Positions 12,301 to 24,300 of a DNA stretch of 64,000 nucleotides are shown here, in pieces (positions within the stretch are counted from its first letter, which is position 1; every line of letters starts with the position of its first letter). Where the stretch lies: positions 5,856,915 to 5,920,914 of the forward strand of contig NC_084771.1 in assembly GCF_028858725.1 (NCBI RefSeq), written 5' to 3'. A program made the translations under genes and the position numbers. The DNA comes from Colius striatus (taxonomy: Eukaryota; Chordata; Aves; Coliiformes; Coliidae). The notes under the pieces were generated by a model. The model was not told the DNA's origin, made no database searches, and saw only the letters and a list, made by a program, of their open reading frames with translations.

Positions 12301-15300
12301 CCAAACTTCCCCACTCACTCTGACACAGCAGAGATCAACACTCTCCTCCTTGTTCTTTTATCCAGTCATTAAGCACTAACAAACCCAGCACTTCACAGCC
12401 AGACACTCAAAACCCAGCCACCACTCCACACACATCTGTCCCTTGCAAACACAGTTTTACTGCTGCTCCCTGCACTGCCTCATGCAAATCCCTTTGCTCC
12501 TGAGGCCCTGGTCCTGCTCCACAGTCACTCAGGATCCCAAAGAACATCCTCTGATAGGAACTCACACACAGAGTATCTTTATACTAAAGGTTTATACTTT
12601 CCAGGAGAATCTATGGCACATTCCTATGAACTGGAGCTCACAAGTAGCCCACTGATGACTTGCAGAGGGGTTTGTCTGTACTGGAGCCTTGGCAGTCAGG
12701 CTGTGCACACCCTGACATTTCACCTCTCTGCAGAACATCCCATGCTCCCTGCAACTTGTTACAGGTGTAGAAACCCATCAGTGTCCACAGTCCTCCTCTG
12801 CTGGTTGTTCCATGCTGAGGAACAGTACAGAATCTTCACTGGGGTTGATGACAAGGCAAGGTTCTCAGGGGTTTTTTCCCCACCCTTGCACTGGGTCATA
12901 GAATCATAGAAGTATTGAATTGTTTTGGTTGGAAGAGACCTTTAAGCTCATCAAGTTCAATGACTCGTCTCACACTGGCAAGCCCACCACTGACCCATGG
13001 CCCTCAGCACCTCAGCTAGGCATCTTCTATATATCTCCAGGTTTGGGGTCTCCACCACCTGCCTGGGCAGCCTGGGACAGTGTGTAACAGCCCTCTCAAG
13101 GGAAAAGTTCTTCCTAATCTCCAATCTAAACCTCCCCTGGTGCAACTTGAGTCCATTTCTCCTTGTCTTATCATGCATTACTGGGGAGATCAACCCCACC
13201 TCACTACAACCTCCTGTGAGGTATTTGTAGGGAGTGCTCATGTCTCCACTCAGCCTCCTCCAGGCTAAACATCCCCAGCTCCCTCAGCCACTTCCCATCA
13301 GGCTTGTGCTCCAGAGCCTTCATGAGCTCCAGTGCCCATCTCTGGACACGCTCCAGAACCTCAATGTCCCTCTTGGAGTGAGGGGCTCAGAGCTGAACAC
13401 AGTATTCAAGGTGTGTTCTCACCAGTGCTAAGTACAGAGGGACAACCACTGTACTGGTCCTACTGGCCACACTATTTGATACAAGCCAGGATGCCACTGG
13501 CTTTCTCAGCCACCTGGGCACACTGCTGGCTCATGTTCAGCTGCTGTCAATCAACACTCGGATCTTTTTCCTCTGGACAGCTTTCCAGCCACTCTGCCCC
13601 AGCCTGTAGTGTTGCATGGGGTTGTTGTGGCCCAAGTGCAGCATCCAGACTTGAGTCTTTAGGAAGAATCCATCTCTGTCTGCTGGGAGGAAACACACAT
13701 CCCTGAGGCAGCGAGGAGGTGATTCCAGCCCCGTGTGCCTGCTGGCCCAGAGCACTGGAGCATCTGCAGGACTGCAGGCCTATGCCAGAGGGAGAAGGGG
13801 CACACAAGATGTGTTTGGCACCTGATACGAACTCCCCAGTTCCAGCGTGGGGAGCTGAGGGGACCCCAAAGCAGCAGCAGTGCCGGATGGAGGCTGTAAA
13901 GCAGAGGTGAGTTATGGCCAAGCCAGTGCTGCAGGCCCCCCTGCCTCTCACCAGCTCCCCTCGCCTTGCTGGGGGGTATTTTTAATCAGAGCTACCTGCT
14001 CTTTGAAGGTGGCAGGGTTTTGTGCCTTAATGTATTCTCTCCTCATTATTTTCTGAAGCAGGCAGCTCAGACATGCAATTGTACTCGTCAGCTTTTTAGT
14101 TGTTACAATTATATGTATATTCTAATTAAGCCCCACTGCTTGACAAAGCCTGAATTACAGTATCATACTTCACCCCCAGTACCTTGCTAGGCTGTCTGCA
14201 GCACTCAGAGAGAGGTGTATGCCATTTTTAGTGCCAGCCCACAGATCTCTTTGTGCAATACAGATGTGTTTCATTTCCCTGGGATTTGAGAGCCCGAGAT
14301 TGACAGCCTGGGAGATGGCAGGAGAATGCAAAGCAGGGACAAGGGCAGTGGCAAGCAGTCCAAACTGCCTGGCTTTCATGCATCTGCCTTAGCAGGGACA
14401 CGGTGGGCAGCAGGTGGGAGAGCAGGAGGGAGTGTGTGCCAAGGTAGCTGAAAACACCAGGGTCTCCCCAGTATCCAGGCCTTTGGCCCTGAGTTATGGT
14501 GTTGGCACACACAGGTGGTTCCTCACATAAGGTACCCACGGCTGTGCTGGGGCCTCTGGGAGTGGTGTAGAGGGGCTTTATGGGTGCTGGTGCTGAGCTG
14601 CATCCTCACAGTGGGATTTTCCACTGTCTCAGCACAGACACAGCCTCAAAGGTCTGTGGGGAGCAAATGGAGGCTCAGGTCTGTGCTGCAGCAACTGGGG
14701 TGGCTCTGGCAGCACCGGGGTGCCCAGGGACCTCTCCTGGAGCAGGTGCTGGCCCGTTGCTGCAGCCACAGCAGCGATCCCGGGTGGCACAGGCCAGAGC
14801 TTCGGACTCGCCGGTGCTTTGCTCCACCATGGCCTGGGCACCAGCCCCAGCTGCCTGTCAAACATGTGGCAAATGTGCTTGCAGGTGCCAAGCTGCCTGC
14901 AAATCTGGACTTCTTGCTGCTCAGGCCAATGCACAGCTCTGTATGCGAGGGGAGAGCAGAGCTCTGTGGAGATGGGGCATTATGGGGGTTCTGTGGGAGC
15001 AGGGCTGGAGAGCCAGGCGGGCAAGGACAGGGTCATCACAGCTGCACTACGCTCAAGTGATGCATCTAGGCTGTCTCCTGAACACACACCTCCTCCTGGA
15101 GCTAGTTCTGCCTTGAAAAGCAAACTCCCAGCTTCCTCTAGCTCCTTGGCTGCTGCCAGGGAACACAGACTGACCAGGGGCAGTCTCCTGCACAAACGCC
15201 CCCGCAGCAGCCCGCTGGGGTAAGGGGAGGCAGGGCTCTGCTGGGAAGTGACATGAGGATGAAACTCAGCCCCTTGCACCCCCCACAGCCATGAGACCAC

Positions 15301-18300
15301 CAGCTGATGCCAGGGGTACATCAGCCTGTGTCAGGGCACATGACATGACCCCTGGCTGGGAGGGCCCCTGCTCTTTGCCAAGGTGATGCTGCTGTCCTCC
15401 TTCTCCATCCCCAGTGAAACATTCTGATTTCCAGAAGTACTAATCAAAATCACTCTTGATTATGGCAAAAACAACCTCTGCTGAATTTCCCCTTTTCTTT
15501 ATGCAATTAACAAGGGTATATGGTAATTCCAAGCAATCTTGCTCTTGAGATTAAAGGAAAGCCTGCCAGGAAGCACACGAATAAAGCTCTAAGATGAGAA
15601 TTTGCATAATGAAGACTTTCTCTTTGTGGAGGGACTAATGGTGGTTATGTTTGAAACCTATTAACAGGAATGCCTAAAAGCCTCTGCTGAAGTCAGCGCT
15701 GTGTTGCTGAGCCACTGTGACTCACCTGGGGCCCATCGCCCCTTCTACACTGCCACGTCCCCACTGGCAACCTGAGCCCCACAACACCCCCTTCTGCCCT
15801 CTCTTTGGGCCACTGAGCAGTAGGGTGAGCCATGGGGGTGAGCCTGGGCTGGGGTGGGATGGGGAGCACAGCCTCTGTGTCTGGAGAGCAGGGCGACACG
15901 CTGGGTTTGGAAGCCCCAGGTGAGCTCTGTGTCTGTGTGTGCTGGGGCAGATGGACCAGAAGCAGATGTCTGTTGCAATTTGATTTCAAGGCTTACCAGG
16001 AATAATTTAAATTACTTGGTGGCAGCACCTGATATTCTCAGCACTCAGCAAGAGGGATGGAGGTGGCAAGGAGAACACAGCCAGCCTCATCTGGCTGAGG
16101 TGCTGAGGGACAGGGGTTAGTGGTGGGCTGGCTGTGGGAGGTGAGGGGTTGGACTTGACAATCTTCAAAGGTCCTTTATCTATGCTTCTGGGATGTTATG
16201 TCATGCATCATGTCAGCCACTGCCATGTGGTGTGACAGGAGGTGATGTAACAGCAGAGAGGCTGTGGAGGAGCCCCAGGGACTGTGGGACTATCCTGTAC
16301 CCTCATCCCCAGTGCTTACACCACACCAAAGGGCCCTTGAGTGTCCTTTACTGTCATTCCCTCCCCAGCACTTTGGTGACAAGCCCATGGAGGTGCAGGG
16401 CTGCACAGCCCCATGAGCTATACACCCCCAGCACAACAGCAAGCTCAGTGGAGGGACTGCCACAGGTTTGATCTCCTGAACAAAAGCATCTGGTCCTCAG
16501 GAGGCTCCAAAGCCTCAGGCTGGGCTGGGTCCTGCAGCTCTGCAGGAGTCCAGCAGCTCCCCAACCCACTCCTGTACCCCAGGCTCCTCAACAGCATCAG
16601 ACAGAGCAGTGACCCCCACCATGGACAGACAAACACCTGTGTGACAGCAGCATCCCATTAAGGGCAGCACTGCCAGAGCCAGGAAAGGTTCCACATCAGG
16701 GTTTCCCACAGGATGCCTTGAACCACTTCTGGTTCCACAGCATCATCTTCTCTCTGCCCCCACGTGAAACAAACATTTCACCAGGTCCTCTCCCACCCCA
16801 GCATGGTCAGGAAGCAGGTAGCCCTGTTCTGGCAGTACAGGATGCCAATCAAAATGGTTTTCTTCCCTGTCAGCACTCACAGGTTTCCAAGGCACTCTGA
16901 CACCTCTGTGTGTACAGCAGGTGACGTTTTCTAAGCAACTTTAATGGATAATCACTCCTTGAGGTTTGTGTCAAAGAGGTCTCAGCTGCAGCATTGCCAA
17001 AATCTGCTTTCAATTAGGCCCAGATCAGCTGCATCAGGAGCAAAAGGCTGGAAAGTATTGAGCACAGGTATTTAAGGTTCTTTCTGGAGAGAGGCTGAGC
17101 TCAGCTGTACTTGTGATGGGGGTGAGAAGATGCTCAACCTTCTGTGCCTGGGTGAGGCATAGGGATGTTGTGCTCCTCCCAGGACCTCTGCTACTGAGCC
17201 TGGAAAGTAAGTCTCTGACTCTCCCTGGGGTGCTGGGAAAATGCCAGAATGCAGAATGCCAGAACAATTTATTGTACCTAAAGGGGGAAAGGATGTGGGA
17301 CTCCATCCACTTTGCAAATGGCAGAGGGGATAGTAGCACTAATGTCCCTTATACAGACCAGGGAATGGGTAAAGGTGGCTTTCTTGGGTCACAAAAAAAC
17401 AAACAGTGTGCTTCAGGACAGGGATTTGTTTCCCTCCAGATGCAGTGTGCAGGGTCTGCTGGAGAACTGGATTACTGCTCCTGAGGTGAGGGAAAGGGAG
17501 AGGTGGGCTGCTGTGACCCCAGCCCTGAGCAGGCACTGGCCTGGCTTCCTGCAGGGGAGGGCTGATGGCCACAGCCTGCTGTGGTGTGAGAGGCAGCCAG
17601 GGAAAGGCAGAACGTGAGCTGAAACCACTCTGGGGGCAGCCTTGGCCCTGCCTGCCTCCATGCACACAGTCCCTGGCCTTCACCCAGCCTCACCAGGCGT
17701 AGGGTGGGAAACACAGACTCCCATTCACTCCGTTTGTGATCCCTAGGGAAGGTCAGAGCACACAGCAAAGTCCTTCTCTTCTTATGACTGTGGGTGCAGG
17801 GCTGAACATGGGGGTGCTTTCATGTTTTCCTGCATGCTGTGTACCCAGAAACATTATCATTCACCTTAGCTACTTGATTTCTGCTCACACATTAAGTAAT
17901 GACTATGCACTTGCCTGGGGCCAAAGATGCCTGTCTATCAACCAGGCGACAAACTGGCATGAAAGCATTTTGTTCACAACCCAGCACAGAGCAACTGATG
18001 ACAAAGGCAGCAGTGCAAGAGCCCAAAGAAAACTGAAGTGGGAGATTAAATGCTTATCACCTGATTCCCGATGGAAAGAGATTGCTCTCATCAGGTGAAG
18101 ATCAAGAGAAGATGCTGTAGTTAAAGGTAGGTAAATGGGGAATTACAGGGTAAAAATGCTGGTTCATCACTGGGGATGTGCTGCTCCTGTCATACTGTGC
18201 TATTTAAAACTGGCAATGGTGTGGAAATGAAGACTTGGGCTATGCTGACAGATGGAGAGAGGCCCTGGAATAGTGTGGAGGGCTATGGCCCTCTCCTCTG

Positions 18301-21300
18301 GCTGAAGGCATGTGTCTGCAGCCTGCAATGCAGGGCTGCTGCTGCAGAGCACTCCCTGCCACTGCCTGCGTGCCCTGCCATGGCACCTCGCTGGGCACAT
18401 AGCTGGGTATTCAGAAGACAGCAGGGAGGTGTTTAGCATCCAGCCTCTGCTGCTGACTGTCTGCTCCCTCCTGGCATGGGGTGTGCTGGGATGTGCTCTC
18501 ACTGCTTTGAGCTCTGTGGAGTATCGTGAGGCCAGGCCAGGCTCTGTGGGGCTTCCAGCACAGAGAGCAGATAGGGCAGGGGGCTGCATCCCCAAGCACG
18601 AAGCAGCAGCAGGCATCTGCTGCAGGTCAATTTGAGCAGGTGGTGCAGGAGCAGGCAGTGACTTTTGGTTTTTAACCCCTGTGCCAGGTCACCCCCACCC
18701 TGCACTCTTGGCTTGCCCACAGCAAGGGAACCTGTGCCACATCCCTCAGTCTTTTGCACTGGCTCATTTTCAATAAGGTGTTGTTCAGCTCCTTGCTTTC
18801 CTTGAAGTCTGGAGAAGGCCCCTGGGGAGCAGAGTTCAGGGTGTGCATCCTCATTCCTGTGCCCAGCACAGGCTGTGTCTGGGGAGGCAAAGCCAGTGTT
18901 ACCTACAGCCTGTCTCCCATCACCTCCACAGTGTGCTTGACAGGAGGAAAACCAGACTCTTGCTATGCAGGTGGGAAAGGTCTGCTCAAACACTTCTGCC
19001 AGGGAAAGAAAATGTTAAGCCAATGACCATTTATGAGGACAAATTGTGAATGTTTTTATTCCAGAATTTCATGCTTTTTGTAAAATCACTTCACGATGAG
19101 AAATGTAATTTTTTTAGAGTCGTGAAAGATGGCTGCTTAACCCTGAGATCACACAACCAGGACATTGCTTTGGTTGGAAAAGACCTTTAAGATCACCAAG
19201 TCCAACCCCTCCCCTCACCCTGCCAAGCCCACCCATGGCCCCCAGCTCCACAGCTTTGCAATAGCTCCAGGGATGGGGACTCCCCCACCTCCCTGAGCAG
19301 CCTGGGACAGCTTCTGACAACCCTTGCAGGGAAAAAGTTCCTCCTAACCTCTGTTCTAAACCTCCCCTGATACAACTTGAGCCCATTTCCTCTTGTCCTA
19401 TCACTCACTGATTGGGAGATGAGACTGACTTCCCACCTCACCACAGCCTCCTGTCAGGAGTTGTGGAACGATCATGTCTCCTCTCAGCCTCCTCTTCTCC
19501 AGACTAAACACCCTCAGCTGCTCCTCCTCAGACTTTTGCTCCAGACCCTTCACCAGCTCTGCTGCCTGTTTCTGGATGTTCTTCAGCACCTCAATGTCCC
19601 TTTTGCAGTGAGGGGCCCAAAACACAACACATTATTTCAGGTGTGTCCTCATTAGCACTGAGTACAGGGGCATAAACCTCACCTTTCTTGATGGAGGTGC
19701 ACAGCTACCTGGTTTTGCCTCCTATCACCAGGGGAACAGTTGCCTTATAACCAGAGCATCACTTGCTGTTGATGTGGCATGAAATAATTTAAACCTAAAC
19801 ATAGGAGCTCACTGACAGGTCTCTCTGACCTCACCTGTGGAAGAAAATAGCACCAAACTGTTGCTTGAATTCAAGTGTTATGGCTCTGAGGTTTCCTTTA
19901 CAGAGGTATCTAAATCATCTGCTCGGTTAAGACCATCATTACAGAGGAGAAGGAATGAATATGCCTTTATTAAAAGCTTATGTTTAGCCTCATTTAAAAT
20001 GCTCTATTTTCTGTGTGAGGCCAAAAGCATTTTAAAAACCACCCAGAGGCTCAAAGCTCCTATGCCACCCTATGAATTTCTGGAAATAACAGATTCTGGT
20101 TTCCTGGCAAATGATGGCACACCAACTGCGTGGCATCCACCCGGCATCTCTGACAGCGTGTGAGACAGTCTGTCACCCCAGGCAAGCGGGGCCAGGCTCA
20201 ACACCCACCCCAGCTGAAGCACTGGGATTAGAAACCAGCCTGTTTCTAATCCAGGGGTTTGTTTCAAACCCAGGGGTTTGCCTGGGGTGAGAGGGGTGCT
20301 TAGGGCAGAAGCATCGTGCTGGGTAGTTTGGCTTTGAGGGGCTGCAACTCCTTCAGCCTAGTGTTGTGTTGGCATCAGGTTAGTTCTCTGGCCAAAAGCA
20401 CTTCCAGGGTAGGAAAATGTGCTGGGCAAGGGGGAAGTCTGGCCAGTTCTTGGTCTTTACACCTTGCTATGACATGAGAGCTGTACCCCAGCTTATGCTT
20501 GGGCTCTGCAGTGGCAATTTTGCAGCAGGATGGAACCTGGGGAGGTTTTTGCTCCAGATGAAGTAAACGGAGTCTGACATTAGTTTTGCTCAAATCATAT
20601 TGTCTGGAAGGACAACCCAAGCTCTGCAGTAGCAGGGACACCTGAATGGAGGTTGCTGGTCATCATGGAGATGTAGGCTCCACCAAGCTGCTTGTTTTCC
20701 TCTCATATGGGTCATATAGAGCCAAAGAATTTCCCAAAGCTCCTGCTCCTAAAAGCATGTTTGTCATCACACAATGCTTTATAGTCACAGAGTAATGTGC
20801 TGCTCATAATATTATCACATATGCAATGTGCCTTCTGCAGCACAAGCACCTCCTTTGTCACCCACAGCTGGGTCTGGAAATGTCTTCTGCTTGTTCAGCT
20901 TTTGCCTCTTGCACTCCAGTTACCCCTAAAAACCCAACCATGTCCTTCTGTATTTCAGTAAGATTCTTCTGATCTCAACAAGCCTTTTCTATCCAGATTT
21001 CTTTGTGCATGGGCAAAGTGAGCATTTCAGATGGCAAGCAAAATGCTGAGCAATTCTCTTTTCCTGGCACCTTGTTTGCTGGGCACAAGCCCGTGCCAGT
21101 CTGCAGAGCCCTCCAACCGCAGAATGATGCTGTTCACAGCATCCTTCTTCCTGCCTGAGCCACCTCTAAAATCTGGACAATGCTTCTGGTGTTGCATTCT
21201 TTGGCTTTTCTGCATATCCATGCCATGCTAGCACTGAATCCTTACACCAGACCTGGCCCTTCCTTGAAGATGTTGCTCATGTGGTTGGGTATCTCAGGGA

Positions 21301-24300
21301 AGAGGGTGCACTCAGCACCAGCTTTCTGTCTGTAGCCTCGGTTCTCCTACAATGACTTTCTTTCTTTCCTAAACGTGGTTGGAAAACAATGAAAAATGTT
21401 TTAGAGTGACTAAAAGATGGTTTCATAACTGTGTGTTAGCATTAACTTCATCCACATTGCACCAGCAGGCTGAGCTTTCAGGAGATCAAACCCAACCCCG
21501 TGCATGCTGAAAGCGTTCGTCTCTCTCTTTGCCACAGCTAACAGGTCTGTACTGGGGCTCCCTGTTTTCTTCTTAAAAGCATTGTTCACTCAGCAAGCAC
21601 ATTCCTGTGCTCACATCCCGAATCACAGCTAGTGACTCCAGCATCTGGATCCCCAACTTTGAAGTTTCCTTCTCAAAACAAGTCCTTTCATCTGCCATGT
21701 TTTGATACGCCGTGATCATCTTCTCCTTTTTTCCTCCCTTCAAGTTCTTCCACTGGTTGTGAATTAGATCAATCAGATTACAGAGGCATTATTGCAAAGG
21801 GGTTTTTTTTCTCTCTGCAATTAGCATTATGTAGTTTATTAAACATGTGTTTTGATATTAGAGTGGCATTGGAAGCACTGTGTAATAAACCCCCACTTTT
21901 CCCTTTAGTTAACTGTAAAGTCAATGCCTTAAACCTCCAGGAGATATTTTTTCCAAGGAGAAACAAATTTGGTTTTAAACTGAGCAATCCTAAAAGTTTA
22001 TTCTAGTCAACACTGGAGATCAATAGACTCTTCTGTTTTATGTGCTTTAAGGGCTGAAACGGTTGCAACAGATGTAAGGGAAAAAATGATGTTTTTGTAG
22101 AGGGAAAAAGAACAGGAGTTAAGGGGCTGTTTCCAAGCACAGATATCACTAAGCTGGGAGAGGAAAAAGTTCCAAAATAGGAGCAGAAGTATGAAAATTA
22201 ATTATTTCCATAGCTATGTACATAAATATCTGGGCATGGCACATTTAATGAATGCATATTTGTTCAAAGATCAGAGGTAATTTGTTAGAAACCCAATTCG
22301 GCTTCCCCTGCTTTGTCACACACGCTAAAGGCACTATCTAAGTAAGAATTATTCTTTAAGTGTATTACTGTGACTCTCTGCTGATACCTGGTAATTATCC
22401 ATTTAATAACATCCTCATGGATTAGAACTGAGCTTTTTAGCACCAGTAAATGCTGTACACAACGTTGCTGTCTCCTTTGGTTCCGGCTGCAATGCCCAAC
22501 CAATGCTCTTGCTTCTATTCCAACTCTCCTGGAGCAACCTGTGAGTGACCCTGGCAAGTGCCAGGCACAAGAGCTGGCCTTCCCATCCCCTTTTCTGCCA
22601 GCTGTGTCCACCACTGCCCACTGCAAAGCAGAGCCTGGGCACCTGGAAAAACATCTGGAAAAGGGCTGTCTCCTTCCCACTTTCCCTGTGCAATCACTTG
22701 GGCACCGTCGTGCAGAGACTGCGGAGGAGCCGCCTGCAGTGACTGCAGCCATCTGTGCAACAGTTATAAATAGCTAATTATGTTGTCTAATATTACTTTC
22801 ACATTTAAGTAATTGTTGTAATTGCTGGTGGGATATTGTAGTCACACTCGAGAGGAGAGGTGATGTGTGAGACGCTGTCTTTTAAGACACGGGATGACAA
22901 CACAGAGTTGCTCATCACTGCTGACACTGCAGCTCTGGAGGACGTGCACAGCTCTTCCCACTGCTCCTTTATAATCAATGGAGGTTTTCTTTAAGCTTTT
23001 CTTACACAACCTGTAAAAGGTAACCTCGTGCTCCCTGCAAGTACACTGAGCCCAGGTGTCAAATTTGCCACCTTTCTATCAAAATGCATCAGTGCATTTC
23101 TGTACTGGCTTATCGTGAGTGAGGACAGGAGAGGGGAAAACAACAGCTGTGCAAAGGTCCTTTATTGACTGCTTTCCTTATTTTGCACAGACATGTGGCT
23201 AATCCTGGACGACTCAAATGTATTTGCTAGAAAGGCCATAGATTAGTGCATTTCAAACACCCTGCAACATGCTAGCACAGGGAATGCTCACCTCTGTGGC
23301 TTTGAAGACAGCAAAAAGGCTTTGCAGGGCGTTTGGTTTCTGCCACTGCCTCAAAATACTTGAATGTTTCTGACCCTCAGTGCACTGTGGGAACATGCTG
23401 GAGTTCAGCAGCTCTGGAAAGCAGCAGATGAGCATGGATGGCTGTGCCTGATAGCCCAGAGGGCTTGGAAGGACATGGGCATGAGTGATGGGAAAAGCAG
23501 TGGAATGTGACCAAACAGAAACCCCAAACCTACTGTATTCTTTCAATTAAAAAGTAGGGGTTTGTTCCTGCTAGTGCTGGTTTTGGCTGGGATAGAGTTA
23601 ATTTTCTTCACAGGAGCTACTCAGGGGCTCACACAGAATCCAGGCCTTTTCTGCTCCTCACCCATCCCACTAGTGAGGAGACTGAGGGCACAAGCAGTTG
23701 GGAGGGGACACAGCCGGGACAGACAACCCCAACTGACCCCAGGGACACCCCAGACCCCACAGGTCACACCCAGCATATAAAGCTGGGGAAGGAGGAGGAA
23801 GGAGGATGTTCAGAGTGATGGCGTTTGGCTTCCCCAGTCCCTGTTCCCCGTGCTGGAGCCCTGCTGTCCTGGGGATGGCTGAACACCTGCCCATGGCAAG
23901 CGGGGAATGAATCCCTTGTTCTGCTTTGCTTGTGCGAACGGCTTTTGCTTTCCCCGTTAAACCGTCTCTGTCTCAGCACAAGAGCTTTCACGCTTTTACT
24001 CTTCTGACTCTCTCTCTGATCCCATGGGGAAGGTGAGAGCCCAGCTGCTTGGGGCTGAGTTGCTGTCTGGGGTTAAACCACAACAGCCCTTCTTGGCATC
24101 CAACAAAGGCTCAAAGGGGCTCAAAGACAATGACCTGTGCTAGACTTGGAATGTGCTAGATTGAATTTACAGCTGTTATTGTTGTTTAACTATTAATTGT
24201 CAGACTCCTGCACTTGCCACAGGGCTTGCTTATCTTACTGCAGATTAGAGTCTAGTGCTTGTTAGTGGCTGCTTTTTCCTTTTGCTGCTGCTGGTCACTT

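Noticed and set aside
14515..15321. Cluster of overlapping frames (101-181 codons) on both strands in intron 1
   Set aside because: Local GC-rich stop-poor sequence; frames overlap on both strands, lack splice-site support and show no recognisable domain.
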